Below are positions 1 to 8,438 of a stretch of 64,000 nucleotides of DNA, in pieces. The stretch's first letter is position 1. Each line of letters opens with the position of its first letter. A program made the position numbers and the translations under genes. The notes below the pieces were generated by a model. That model had not been told where the DNA came from. It did no database searches and saw only the letters and a list, made by a program, of their open reading frames with translations. The stretch is from NCBI RefSeq assembly GCF_047344985.1, contig NZ_CP178861.1, positions 682,001 to 746,000 on the forward strand, in the 5' to 3' direction. This DNA is from Bdellovibrio sp047344985. GTDB taxonomy: Bacteria; Bdellovibrionota; Bdellovibrionia; Bdellovibrionales; Bdellovibrionaceae.

Positions 1-772
1 TCGCGACTTTTTCAAAAGCCCGCAGCAAAGGCATGATCTCTTGAACTTCTGTCATATCGGTGATCGTCACCGCCACGTGGGCATTCTCGGGAATGCTTAA
101 TTTTTTACGAAGCTCTAAAGACTTTTCTTTCGGAGTTAAATCTCCCAGCTCAATTCCGTAAGGCACAGTATAAGTGTGATAATCCGGATAGAGGTAATAT
201 CTTTCAAGAATGATTCTTTGTTGAGGATTCGTAACGAAAATTCCGTCGGCTGTTGAAAGCAACTGACGATCGCCACCGTAATAAGTTGTTAAAAACTTAT
301 AAGTCGTTGCAAGAGCCGTCGTAAGCATACTTCCCAAAGTGTCTTGCTTCATCGCGAGGATCGCAAAAAGTTGCGACATTTGAGTGGCCTCAACGTCATA
401 AGCCATGGCGACTCTCAAATCATCTTTGCGGCTGCCAATGCGATAGCCTGATTTATCGATACTGTGAACAAGATGAAAGGGATCTTCTTTATGAAGCTGG
501 GCAAAACGCTGGCGCACGGCCATTTGAAAATTCATGTGAGCCAAGTTTTTTGCACCTTCGTGCAAATAAAAAACTCGCACGCCATCGCGAATAACTTCTG
601 GTTTTTTTAACGGAGAAGTCGCCGCCAAAACCGTGACTTTATGTCCTTCTTTGGCAAGTCCTCGAGCGATCGGCCACAAAAAACCATGATCTGTCGCGCG
701 ACTTAAAATCGGAAAGCGATGCGAAGTCAGACAGATGTTTAAAGTCTCAGGAAGACGGGATCTTTTGGCCAT
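1..772 (-). CDS. Glycosyltransferase, GT4-like (3' end outside window)
   Basis: The reading frame opens at an ATG at 772 on the minus strand and runs off the left edge, so only about the first 257 codons are present. The N-terminus (MAKRSRLPETLNICLTSHRF, then a GFLWPIARGLAKEGHKV stretch) has the strand-helix pattern of the acceptor domain of GT-B glycosyltransferases of the GT4/WecA-like 'glycosyl transferase family 4' group. The visible part ends just after a linker into the nucleotide-sugar domain (PYGIELGDLTP). It is the last visible gene of a minus-strand operon, after another GT-B-like protein, which suggests a role in envelope glycan or glycoconjugate synthesis. Acceptor and donor cannot be told from sequence. 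Confidence 0.8.
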   Translation of the reverse strand, partial: MAKRSRLPETLNICLTSHRFPILSRATDHGFLWPIARGLAKEGHKVTVLAATSPLKKPEVIRDGVRVFYLHEGAKNLAHMNFQMAVRQRFAQLHKEDPFHLVHSIDKSGYRIGSRKDDLRVAMAYDVEATQMSQLFAILAMKQDTLGSMLTTALATTYKFLTTYYGGDRQLLSTADGIFVTNPQQRIILERYYLYPDYHTYTVPYGIELGDLTPKEKSLELRKKLSIPENAHVAVTITDMTEVQEIMPLLRAFEKVA

Positions 773-780
773 TTACACCT

Positions 781-814
781 CTGGGTGCAGTCCAGTTCCA
801 CATCCTGCGCCCAG
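781..814 (-). promoter_or_regulatory. Hairpin in the leader between two glycosyltransferase genes
   Basis: Ten-base arms (CTGGGTGCAG at 781-790 and CTGCGCCCAG at 805-814, one G-T wobble) enclose a 14-base loop. On the coding strand it lies after the stop of the 372-aa gene and immediately before the AGAGGTG-like ribosome-binding region of the downstream gene. There is no T-run, so it is more likely an RNA-stability or translation-modulating hairpin than a terminator. Confidence 0.45.
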
Positions 815-817
815 CGC

Positions 818-1936
818 TTATCTTAGATGATTCAAAGCCTTGTTGTACAGACGATTGAGTTCATTCAAAGACGAATCAATCAAATGGCGGTCTTGAGCCA
901 GTTGCTCAGATAAAGACTCGGGAAGTTTCAAATGAGGTTTGGCCAAAAGTTTAACCAAGTCTTTTTGCAAATGATGGTGATTAAGCACCCAGCAATTCAC
1001 GGTGTTTTTCCAAAGATCCGAGTGCACGCTGGTTTGTTTTGAATCCAAAATCAAAACAGCCTGGCATTGGATGGCACGCATATAGTATTCGGTCATCTCC
1101 ACCGGGCTTAAATTTTGGCCCGCGAGCATGAAAGCAGTACTTTTCTCTAGGAGGACTTTGCTTAAATGCGACGGCAAATCGCCAGTGACAGTCCAGTGAT
1201 GACCGCATTGGAACTCTTCCATCCAGGCGGCAAATCTTTTACGGTCTCGCAATGACCAGTGAGAATAAGATCCCCACAAAACCACCTTGTACTTTTGCGC
1301 CATCGTGCGAATGCGGATAAAGCTGTCAGATTCCGGATTGAATTTATTTTCTCTAAATGGAATGACGACGTAAGGACCCTCCGTCAGAAGATTCATCAAC
1401 TGATCTTCTTCTTGGTCGCTATAGGCACTGACTTTTTTATTTTCGTTTTTAAGATCCAAAACCGGCGGTAAAATTCCGCGGCCTTGGCGAGTGGATCTGA
1501 CATCCAAACCGCGAAGCTGTCCTAAAGCTTCCACTGTCGGACAAGTGATGATGTCACTTTCTTCAATCAAATAACGAACCGGATTACGACGAGTCAGTCC
1601 ATGACGGATATCTAAAAGAGATGTCGTGAGCACACACGTCGGATGAGATTTCGCAAATGTCGATAGAAGCATTTGTGCGGCATTCATTCTGTCTTCATCT
1701 AAAACAAGATGCAGAATTTGCGGTTGCAGACCAAAAAGACCGGGAATAATGCGCAGACCTTCAAGAAGACTCCAGCGCTTGAAATATCCCATGAACTCAA
1801 TGCCATTCGTATCGTGTTCGGGATTTTCGCCGTGACTGGTAAGGAGAACTACTTCGTGCTGCTGGGACTTTAAAGCTTGCGCCAGCTGCCACGAGGTTGC
1901 GTTCACATGTTTACTCACCAGGATTATTTTCGCCAT
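818..1936 (-). CDS. GT-B-fold glycosyltransferase-like protein, 372 aa
   Basis: The N-terminus MAKIILVSKHVNATSWQLAQ followed by a QQHEVVLLTSHG strand is typical of the first Rossmann unit of GT-B glycosyltransferases, and a later VLWGSYSHW/WTVTGDLPSHL section and SPVEMTEYYMRAIQCQ helix resemble the donor-sugar half (the E-x7-E region of GT4 is only loosely recognisable). There is no signal peptide, so it probably acts at the cytoplasmic face of the inner membrane. It starts inside the 3' end of the Nudix gene (13-base overlap), implying translational coupling, and is followed by a second glycosyltransferase. The family call is moderately secure; the sugar is unknown. Confidence 0.65.
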   Translation of the reverse strand: MAKIILVSKHVNATSWQLAQALKSQQHEVVLLTSHGENPEHDTNGIEFMGYFKRWSLLEGLRIIPGLFGLQPQILHLVLDEDRMNAAQMLLSTFAKSHPTCVLTTSLLDIRHGLTRRNPVRYLIEESDIITCPTVEALGQLRGLDVRSTRQGRGILPPVLDLKNENKKVSAYSDQEEDQLMNLLTEGPYVVIPFRENKFNPESDSFIRIRTMAQKYKVVLWGSYSHWSLRDRKRFAAWMEEFQCGHHWTVTGDLPSHLSKVLLEKSTAFMLAGQNLSPVEMTEYYMRAIQCQAVLILDSKQTSVHSDLWKNTVNCWVLNHHHLQKDLVKLLAKPHLKLPESLSEQLAQDRHLIDSSLNELNRLYNKALNHLR

Positions 1937-2385
1937 TCAAGTCCTAAGGCTTTATAAATCTTATGCAGAATTTTGCGATTGGCCTCAGGGATGTTTCGGT
2001 GCTTCAACTCTTCGGGGTGAATCCACTCAAGCATCATGTGGTGCTTGGCCCGAGGCTCGCCCTTCCAGTATAGGATTTCATAAAATAATATGAGAATCCC
2101 TACATCTCCGTAAGAATGTGTACAAGCAAGTTTGAGTTCGCCCACTTCCGCTTCAATGCCCAATTCTTCGTTGAGCTCGCGCGCTAAGGCTTCTTCAGGT
2201 GTTTCACCTGTCTCAATTTTGCCTCCAGGAAATTCCCATTGGCCCGCAAGAGAATTGTTTTCAGGGCGTTGACCGACTAGGATTTTACCATCTTTGCGCA
2301 AAAAGCCAGCGACCACAGGAATCCAATGTCCTTTGCGGATTTTAGATTTTTTAGGTTTTGTCGCCACTGCGCTATCGTCCGTCAT
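1924..2385 (-). CDS. Nudix hydrolase, MutT-like (8-oxo-dGTP diphosphatase type)
   Basis: About 153 aa from the ATG at 2385, chosen because AGAAGG sits a few bases upstream and because upstream ATGs would overlap pyrD more deeply. A complete Nudix box is present: GGKIETGE, then REL, then EELGI, matching G-x5-E-x7-REU-x-EE-x-G-U; the glutamates bind the catalytic Mg2+. The preceding segment (PVVAGFLRKDGKILVGQRP and LAGQWEFPGG) matches MutT, which hydrolyses oxidised purine nucleotides to keep the pool clean, although other NTP or coenzyme substrates are possible. A lysine-rich N-terminal tail of about 20 residues precedes the domain. It overlaps pyrD upstream and the glycosyltransferase downstream by 13-14 bases. 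Confidence 0.88.
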   Translation of the reverse strand: MTDDSAVATKPKKSKIRKGHWIPVVAGFLRKDGKILVGQRPENNSLAGQWEFPGGKIETGETPEEALARELNEELGIEAEVGELKLACTHSYGDVGILILFYEILYWKGEPRAKHHMMLEWIHPEELKHRNIPEANRKILHKIYKALGLEWRK

Positions 2386-3355
2386 TATACCTTCTTGCCA
2401 CGTCATGGAAAAAACTCGGTCCATGGAACACAAGTGCAGAATAAATTTGAACAAGATCTGCGCCCATTTGCAATCTTTCAAAGACATCTTCTGGAGTTAG
2501 TACGCCACCAACGCTGACCAAAAGCAGACCCTCGCGTTTTTTGCCTAAGCTTTCGACAGCCACCTTCAATGCGCGCTGCGAAAGTTCCTTTAAAGGAGCT
2601 CCAGAAAGACCACCTTCCGAAGGGAAATGACAGCCCGGCGGACGAGACAATGTTGTGTTTGTTAGCACGAAGCCATCAACACCCAACTCTTGGCAGTGCA
2701 AAACAGTTTCTGCCAAAGCTTCATCTCCCATATCTGGAGAGAGTTTCACAAGAACAGGAGTCGGTTCGTAATGGGAAACACGGTCCACAATCGGAGCAAT
2801 CAAATCACGCAGATTTTCTTTGTTCTGAAGATCTCTGAGGCCTTTTGTATTCGGGCTAGAGATGTTCACAACAAAAGCATCAGCAAACGGACGGAATTTA
2901 TCCACCAATGTTAGATAATCCTGAACCGCTTGATTGTTGGGAGTGTAACGATTTTTTCCGATGTTCACGAAAATCGGTGTGCGGTAGTTCGGAGCATAGA
3001 ACGCCAGATTGTAAAACGTCTCATCCGCTCCATGGCTTGGAAATCCCATCTTATTCCACATCGCCTGAAGTTTCAGATCACGGTCCATGATCTTTCCAGG
3101 ATTCGGAGCTTGCGGAAGAGGAGTCACAGTTCCGACTTCAACAAAGCCGCAACCTAGAGCCCACCAGTCTTTTAAATTTTCAGCGTTTTTATCAACTCCA
3201 CCGGCAATTCCCAATGGATTCGCAAAATACAGATCGCGCCAGGTAAAACTTTTCCAATGCGGAGTTTTTCTGCCGTGAAGAAGAGAGTAGATCGGTAAGG
3301 CCAGTGAGCTCAGATCGTGAGCCCACTGGGGTGGTAAAGCTAACCAAGGACGCAT
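2372..3355 (-). CDS. pyrD: Dihydroorotate dehydrogenase (quinone), class 2
   Basis: 327 aa. Oxidises dihydroorotate to orotate in pyrimidine synthesis, passing electrons through FMN to the quinone pool at the inner membrane. Visible class 2 features are the NPLGIAGGVDKN start of the barrel, GFVEVGTVTP, the MGFPSHG loop, FVVNISSPNT (catalytic serine region), PVLVKLSPD, GFVLTNTT and the FMN phosphate site near LVSVGGV and GADLVQIYSA. The N-terminal helix that inserts in the membrane is short but present (about residues 1-45). The ATG overlaps the gdhA stop (TAATG), so it is translationally coupled to gdhA. The N-terminus is slightly shorter than the usual roughly 336-350 aa. Confidence 0.95.
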   Translation of the reverse strand: MRPWLALPPQWAHDLSSLALPIYSLLHGRKTPHWKSFTWRDLYFANPLGIAGGVDKNAENLKDWWALGCGFVEVGTVTPLPQAPNPGKIMDRDLKLQAMWNKMGFPSHGADETFYNLAFYAPNYRTPIFVNIGKNRYTPNNQAVQDYLTLVDKFRPFADAFVVNISSPNTKGLRDLQNKENLRDLIAPIVDRVSHYEPTPVLVKLSPDMGDEALAETVLHCQELGVDGFVLTNTTLSRPPGCHFPSEGGLSGAPLKELSQRALKVAVESLGKKREGLLLVSVGGVLTPEDVFERLQMGADLVQIYSALVFHGPSFFHDVARRYNDGR

Positions 3356-4629
3356 TATCTTGGATACAATCCTCTGAGAAGCATCGCTTTCTCAAGGCGT
3401 TGAACAGAAACCGCCATCGCAGCAGATCTCATGTCGACGTTTTTCTCTTTAGAAAGAGCGTAACCTTTATCGAAGGCTTTGGTGATAATACCTTTCAAAC
3501 GGTTGTTCACTTCATCTTCGTCCCAGAAGAACGATGTGATGTCTTGAACCCATTCAAAGTAAGACACGATCACACCGCCGCCATTCGCAATAACGTCTGG
3601 AGCGATGAACACGCCGCGCTTTGAAAGAATTTTTGTCGCTGCATTTGTCACAGGACCATTTGCACCTTCAACGATGATTTTTGCTTGGATCTTTTCAGCG
3701 TTGTGCGTGTCGATTTGGTTTTCAAGAGCACAAGGGAAAAGAGCATCACATTTAACTTCAAGCAAATCTTCATTGCTGATTGGAGTTGCTTTTGGATAGC
3801 CCTTCAAGAATTTGTGAGCTTTCACGTATTCCATCACTTCAGGAATATCAAGTCCGTCACCATTGAAGATACCGCCAGAAACGTCAGACACCGCCACGAT
3901 GCGAGCGCCACGGTCGTGAGCGAATTTCGCTGCGAAAGAACCCACGTTACCGAAACCTTGAATCGCGATCGATGAACCTTTCATGCTCATCTTGCAAACT
4001 TCAAAAGCTTTTTCAGCTACGTAAACAACGCCCAAACCTGTTGCGTGGTTACGACCCAAAGATCCACCGATCTCAACCGGTTTACCAGTTACAACACCCG
4101 GTTGTGCATAGCCGCCTTGCTCTTGAGAGTAAGTGTCCATGAACCAAGCCATTGTTTGTGGATCTGTGCCCACGTCCGGAGCTGGAATGTCTTTAGTTGG
4201 TCCTACGAAAGGAGCAATTTCAGAAGCATAACGACGAGTCAGATTTTGTTTTTCAGTGCGAGAAAGTTTTGTGGGATCAACAGTGATACCACCTTTTGCG
4301 CCACCCAAAGGAAGACCAAGAACAGAGTTTTTGAAAGTCATCAAAGCCGCAAGGCCGACAACTTCAGAAAGGTCTACGTTTTGGTGATAACGGATACCGC
4401 CCTTGTAAGGGCCGAGAGTTGGAGAGTACTGAACGCGATAGCCAGTGAAAACTTTGACGCTGTAGTCATCCATACGAACAGGGACAGATACAGTGATCGC
4501 GCGACGAGGTCTTTTTAGACGCTCAAGTACGTTAGGGTCACAGTTGATAATCTTTGCCGCTTCTTCGAGAGTTTGAATAGCGTTTCTGAACAGAGGCCCG
4601 TCATACAAGGGCTCAATCTTGTGTTCCAT
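3355..4629 (-). CDS. gdhA: Glutamate dehydrogenase (Glu/Leu/Phe/Val dehydrogenase family)
   Basis: 424 aa from ATG 4629, which has AAGGAGAC upstream; a longer frame to 4731 lacks support. It interconverts glutamate and 2-oxoglutarate plus ammonium with NAD(P)H, joining carbon and nitrogen metabolism, important in a predator that burns prey amino acids. Seen: YKGGIRYH and PLGGAKGGI (substrate lysines), PAPDVGTD (catalytic aspartate region), GFGNVGSFAA (dinucleotide-binding GxGxxG) and VEGANGP. The length fits the hexameric 420-450 aa class. First gene of a five-gene minus-strand operon with pyrD. Cofactor preference cannot be judged reliably. Confidence 0.94.
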   Translation of the reverse strand: MEHKIEPLYDGPLFRNAIQTLEEAAKIINCDPNVLERLKRPRRAITVSVPVRMDDYSVKVFTGYRVQYSPTLGPYKGGIRYHQNVDLSEVVGLAALMTFKNSVLGLPLGGAKGGITVDPTKLSRTEKQNLTRRYASEIAPFVGPTKDIPAPDVGTDPQTMAWFMDTYSQEQGGYAQPGVVTGKPVEIGGSLGRNHATGLGVVYVAEKAFEVCKMSMKGSSIAIQGFGNVGSFAAKFAHDRGARIVAVSDVSGGIFNGDGLDIPEVMEYVKAHKFLKGYPKATPISNEDLLEVKCDALFPCALENQIDTHNAEKIQAKIIVEGANGPVTNAATKILSKRGVFIAPDVIANGGGVIVSYFEWVQDITSFFWDEDEVNNRLKGIITKAFDKGYALSKEKNVDMRSAAMAVSVQRLEKAMLLRGLYPR

Positions 4630-4738
4630 GATATGTGTCTCCTTAAAAATACACTGAGCAAGTCTATTGAAGTAAATACTCAATGTCACTCTGGAAAAAG
4701 GTGATGACTCAGTGGTTCTTATTGGCCACAATGGGCCT

Positions 4739-6448
4739 ATGCTTCAGTCTTGTTTTATCACCCTTGGTCTTATTCTTGGGGGCTTTTCAGCCCTGGCAGC
4801 GACCCCTCAACGAGCTTTTATAGAGCAATTTCAAAGCTCGCGGATCAGTTTTCCCTCCGAAGAGTCTGCCATTCTGGCCGACAGCCCGGGGCGTTATCCT
4901 GAGCCTCTGAACTTCATCTTGGAAAGTGTCTTGAGTTGGATTCCTCGTGGAGAGCCTAAACTGATGAGTGCGGCCTGTTCGCCAGACACATGGCAAGAGC
5001 GCATGAAAGATCCGCGTCTCGCAGGTTCATTGCAGTTGCAAGGAGCCCTCGTTCAAAAATACTTCCAAGAGTGTCGAAGCGAATTAGAGACGGGCGACAA
5101 CGGTTACTTCACAAATTTAAAAACGATGATGACGATGAAGTATGCGCCGCAAACGCATCCCTTTTTACGTCGTGTTGTTGTGAATCTTCCAGGCAATGTA
5201 AAACTCAAAGGTCTTTTGGGTTTGAAAGGCGATTTGAAGCGTCGTCCTTTGGTGATTGTTCGCTTGGGAATTTTTTCGAATGTTGAAGATTTTAAGCCTG
5301 AGCGCGCGTGGCTGATGATGCTCTTTGAACAATCGCCATTCAATGTGCTTTTGCTTGAAAACATGTCGAGTTCTGATTTTGTCGCGAACAACAATCAATT
5401 TTCATTCGGCGGTTACGACGAAGGTATTCAAAATATTTTAGTCGCACGTTTGCTAAGTGATCCGGTGGAGCCGCTATCTCAGCTCGTGGACAGTGTGCAC
5501 GTTTTTGGTATCAGCTTAGGCGGTCACGGCGTTTTGTTCTCTTCGCTTTTAAATAAATACAATTCGCCAAAAAATGGAGCATTGATCAACAGCTTTACGG
5601 CTTTATGTCCCGTTGTGGATTTGAGAAAGACGATGGTGGCTTTGACTGAAGGCGGAGTGAAATCAGCTTTTGTCGATTTGTGGAGTCGTCAGCGTCTGAC
5701 GGGGCTTGATAAAAAACTTCCGGCTCTTGTGACCTATGACAGTTTTGCTTTTCTTTCGAAAGCTATTTCCGAAATTGCCCGCACTTATCATGGCGGACTT
5801 TCTTATATTTCAAGTGTGCGTTTGCCGCCTGAAATGAAAGACAGCTCGGACTTCTGGGCGCTGAATGACTTTTGGAAGTACTACAAACAAGTCGAGCAGC
5901 CTGTTTTGATTTACGCAACAGAACAAGATCCAGCGGTGCCTTTCAATCTCAATTCCGAACTTATTCAGAATAAAGATTTAAAGATTGATAGCAAAAATCT
6001 GCGTGTGATTGAGCTTCCCCAAGGGGTGCATTGCACGCTGCCGGTTCCGTACGACTGGCATGCTATCACGTCTCTTTTTCAGTCTTACATTCTTTCGCAC
6101 TCTCCAGGATTTAAAATGGTGGAGAGAACTTTGGACGTGGATTTAAGCGATGAAGAATGGGCCGGATTCTTTGATGCGGGTTCGCGCGTGAAGTTTGAAG
6201 TGCAAGAGCCCAGCAAGAAGTCAGGCTTTGTGACAATTGAGATGGAAGTAGAAAATGCCAAAGGCAAAGAAAAGTCGATGAACTTAAGTCTGCCGCTATC
6301 GCAATTCGATTTCCGTTTTTTAAATCCTGAATTGAGCGCGTCTGAGCAAGAAATGATCGTGCGTTGGCTGAATCAAAATCTCAAACTGCGCATTCAACCT
6401 AAAAATGGCAAGTACGCTCTTAGAGCCACATGGTCTGTCGCTCAGTAG
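4739..6448 (+). CDS. Secreted alpha/beta hydrolase, 569 aa
   Basis: The start ATG at 4739 gives a clean signal peptide (MLQSCFITLGLILGGFSALAA); an in-frame GTG at 4712 would put nine extra residues in front. The core has an alpha/beta hydrolase fold: a nucleophile elbow HVFGISLGGHG (G-x-S-x-G), a late acid region YATEQDPAVPF, and a GVHCTLP histidine near residue 440. The last 120 residues after the hydrolase core form an extra domain of unknown type. It is probably a periplasmic or exported esterase/peptidase-like enzyme; the substrate is unknown. It is divergent from gdhA and overlaps the downstream outer-membrane protein gene by 19 bases, suggesting that the two work together. Confidence 0.75.
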   Translation: MLQSCFITLGLILGGFSALAATPQRAFIEQFQSSRISFPSEESAILADSPGRYPEPLNFILESVLSWIPRGEPKLMSAACSPDTWQERMKDPRLAGSLQLQGALVQKYFQECRSELETGDNGYFTNLKTMMTMKYAPQTHPFLRRVVVNLPGNVKLKGLLGLKGDLKRRPLVIVRLGIFSNVEDFKPERAWLMMLFEQSPFNVLLLENMSSSDFVANNNQFSFGGYDEGIQNILVARLLSDPVEPLSQLVDSVHVFGISLGGHGVLFSSLLNKYNSPKNGALINSFTALCPVVDLRKTMVALTEGGVKSAFVDLWSRQRLTGLDKKLPALVTYDSFAFLSKAISEIARTYHGGLSYISSVRLPPEMKDSSDFWALNDFWKYYKQVEQPVLIYATEQDPAVPFNLNSELIQNKDLKIDSKNLRVIELPQGVHCTLPVPYDWHAITSLFQSYILSHSPGFKMVERTLDVDLSDEEWAGFFDAGSRVKFEVQEPSKKSGFVTIEMEVENAKGKEKSMNLSLPLSQFDFRFLNPELSASEQEMIVRWLNQNLKLRIQPKNGKYALRATWSVAQ

Positions 6449-7341
6449 TTAAAACTTTTCTCTTTGTGTTTTTAGTGTGTGCGGTCTCTGTTTCAGAGGC
6501 TGCCGAAGAAAGCAAGCCTTTGTGGGAGTACGGTTTCGGAGCAGGCTACGCACAGTATGCCCACTATCCGGCGGCGGATCAGTACGCTCAGCTTTTTTTA
6601 CCTTTTCCGACATTCCAGTATCGCGGTGAAATTTTACGTGCGGATGACCGTGAAGGCGGTCGAGCCTATCTTTTAAAGAATGAAAAATGGTCTTTAGAGT
6701 TTTCAGGAAGTGGTTCGTTGCCTCTGGATTCTTCCGACAATCGTGCCCGTGAGGGAATGGATAATCTTCCGTTGGTTCTAGAGGCGGGTCCTCAGCTGGT
6801 TTACTCGCAAGATCATGATTGGGAATTTAAAATAGCCGTCTTTCCATCTGTTGTGATTGATGGAGCTTACGTTCGCCAAAACGGTGGAAGTCTTAATCTG
6901 CAAGCCGCCTATCGTTGGGAAAAAGAAGTGATAGGTCCTTTTGCTACCCCGCTGGGACTGAGTGGTATTTTGACTTTGAATGCGAAGGCCGCCTCTCAAG
7001 AATTTCATAAAACTTATTTTGAAGTTTCATCTAAAGACGCCACAAGCACACGCTCGCAATACGATGCCGTTGCGGGATTCCTAGACACGCAAGCAACGTA
7101 TTTCCAAAGGATTTCTAAAGGCCGTTTCACTCTTTATGCGGCTGTTTCATACACGGATTATTCGCAGTCGGTGAATCGCACAAGTCCCTTACACCGTGCG
7201 GATTCTAATTTCGAATATGGCGTGGGTCTTACCTATGTTCTTGGCGAATCCAAACGCCAGTCTGTTCCTCTTGAAAACACAGAAGGTCTAATCAATAAAG
7301 CGATTCAGCATCGTAAAGAACGTCTTGAGCAGTTTCAGTAA
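6430..7341 (+). CDS. MipA/OmpV-like outer-membrane protein
   Basis: 303 aa with a signal peptide ending near VSVSEAAE. After cleavage the chain alternates polar and aromatic residues as in a beta barrel, and shows the MipA/OmpV pattern: WEYGFGAGYAQYAHYPAADQ at the start, YRGE/FQYRG strand, a central LEAGPQLVY strand and a closing FEYGVGLTYVLG strand. MipA-type proteins are outer-membrane scaffolds for wall hydrolase/synthase complexes in E. coli; the same role here is inference. It has no ribosome-binding site of its own beyond the end of the upstream hydrolase gene and starts inside it, so translational coupling is likely. Confidence 0.75.
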   Translation: MVCRSVVKTFLFVFLVCAVSVSEAAEESKPLWEYGFGAGYAQYAHYPAADQYAQLFLPFPTFQYRGEILRADDREGGRAYLLKNEKWSLEFSGSGSLPLDSSDNRAREGMDNLPLVLEAGPQLVYSQDHDWEFKIAVFPSVVIDGAYVRQNGGSLNLQAAYRWEKEVIGPFATPLGLSGILTLNAKAASQEFHKTYFEVSSKDATSTRSQYDAVAGFLDTQATYFQRISKGRFTLYAAVSYTDYSQSVNRTSPLHRADSNFEYGVGLTYVLGESKRQSVPLENTEGLINKAIQHRKERLEQFQ

Positions 7342-7343
7342 GA

Positions 7344-7370
7344 GGAAAAAGGTACCAGGTACCTTTTTCC
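7344..7370. repeat. Perfect palindrome with twin GGTACC cores, likely terminator
   Basis: Thirteen-base arms (7344-7356 and 7358-7370) are exact reverse complements around a single A; each arm carries GGTACC followed or preceded by five A or T. The A/T tracts give it a terminator-like form in both directions, and it lies between two convergent genes, where a shared terminator is expected. The unusual feature is the GGTACC-A-GGTACC centre, which recurs at 8285-8385. Confidence 0.7.
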
Positions 7371-8246
7371 TTAAAGTTGGCTTTTAAAGAATTCTGAATG
7401 TCCCGCAAGTTTTTCCATGTAACCGCGCACGTCTTCCTGGGCTTCGGCGGGTAAATGTTTAAAAGGTACGATATGTTCATCAGGAACATAGCGGAATGTG
7501 AAGTTGATACGACGAGTTTCAAAGTTTGTGATCTCGTTCAGAGGAAAAGTATGACCTTCTTTTTTATCCACACGTTGCACGCGATGGAAAAGGTGCTTTT
7601 TAAATTTCTCTCCGCCGAAAATTTGCAAAGAACGGTCGTCGAGCCACTGTTGCAAAATCACGTTAGATCTGGATTCTGTTCCTTTGCTTGAAACGAATTG
7701 GAAAAGAGCGCGTTCACCGAAAGAAATCGAAGCCACAGGACCCGGTTCAAAATCTTTGTGTTCACCGACGCGAGCGCAATCCAGGCGTTTGCCGTCTTCC
7801 TGAATTTGATTTCCGTAATAGTTAATAAGGCACGTGTTCAAATGCCAGCCACGAGGGATGTCGCGCGGTTCAAAAGACTCGTGAACAAGGGTTTCAATTT
7901 TTTGCACAAGGTATTCTAAAATCGGTGGATAGCCTTCAGCCTTTACGCAGCGATTATAAATTCCTTTTGGCGGATGATAATAATTCAAACAAGCAAACTG
8001 CCAGTTCCCCAACCAATAAACAGGACGCAACAGGGGACGTTGCTTTTGGTTCTCGGGCGGCGGATTGTTTTTGGAGTAGCGCATCTCCCAGATAGGGTAG
8101 AGCGTGTTTAAATACTGAAGGATTTCTTCTTTTTCCCGAGGTGAAATGTAACCCTGTTTATAAACCAGACCGCGCGCGCGACCGGAAGAATTTTCCGCTC
8201 CTTTAGGAGGGAATTTGGGTTTGTAGGGTCCTTTAGGCTTAAACAT
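7371..8246 (-). CDS. AlkB-like 2-oxoglutarate/Fe(II) dioxygenase
   Basis: 291 aa. The C-terminal two thirds has the AlkB arrangement: a LNTCLINYYGNQ nucleotide-lid strand, GEHKDFEPGPVASISFG with the iron-binding H-x-D, LFHRV with the second iron histidine, and RRINFTFRYV with the paired arginines that bind 2-oxoglutarate. AlkB enzymes remove methyl groups from DNA or RNA bases by oxidation. The N-terminal 25 residues are basic and Pro/Gly-rich, possibly nucleic-acid binding. The start has no good ribosome-binding site; a TATGAT box lies 14 bases upstream. The gene is monocistronic and bracketed by GGTACC palindromes on both sides, unlike its neighbours, which raises the possibility of an inserted cassette. 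Confidence 0.82.
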   Translation of the reverse strand: MFKPKGPYKPKFPPKGAENSSGRARGLVYKQGYISPREKEEILQYLNTLYPIWEMRYSKNNPPPENQKQRPLLRPVYWLGNWQFACLNYYHPPKGIYNRCVKAEGYPPILEYLVQKIETLVHESFEPRDIPRGWHLNTCLINYYGNQIQEDGKRLDCARVGEHKDFEPGPVASISFGERALFQFVSSKGTESRSNVILQQWLDDRSLQIFGGEKFKKHLFHRVQRVDKKEGHTFPLNEITNFETRRINFTFRYVPDEHIVPFKHLPAEAQEDVRGYMEKLAGHSEFFKSQL

Positions 8247-8284
8247 AGGTGAAATGGTCTATCATAACTAAGGGCTTCTGCAAA

Positions 8285-8385
8285 GGTACCTGCTTCCCAT
8301 CGTGTTGATTTGGTACCTTGCTTCTATCTTAGACTCGAATTCTGCGTTATCGGTATCCAAATCAACACGATGGGAAGCAGGTACC
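8285..8385. repeat. Long inverted repeat with GGTACC ends, 33-base arms
   Basis: The left arm (8285-8317) and the right arm (8352-8385) are reverse complements over 33 bases apart from one extra T at 8356, separated by a 34-base spacer. The left arm begins and ends with GGTACC; in the right arm one GGTACC has become GGTATCC. It lies between the divergent AlkB-like gene and the heptose kinase gene, in the region expected to hold both promoters. It could be a dispersed palindromic element (REP/MITE-like), a large cruciform or an RNA hairpin in the kinase leader. Confidence 0.8.
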
Positions 8386-8438
8386 TGGTGACAGGCATGG
8401 CTGCTTCGGCTACAAATGACCCGTGGGAGGATGAAAAA

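Noticed and set aside
7344..8385. Complete insertion sequence around the AlkB-like gene
   Set aside because: The terminal palindromes differ from each other, no transposase is encoded and no target duplication is visible; kept only as a repeat observation.
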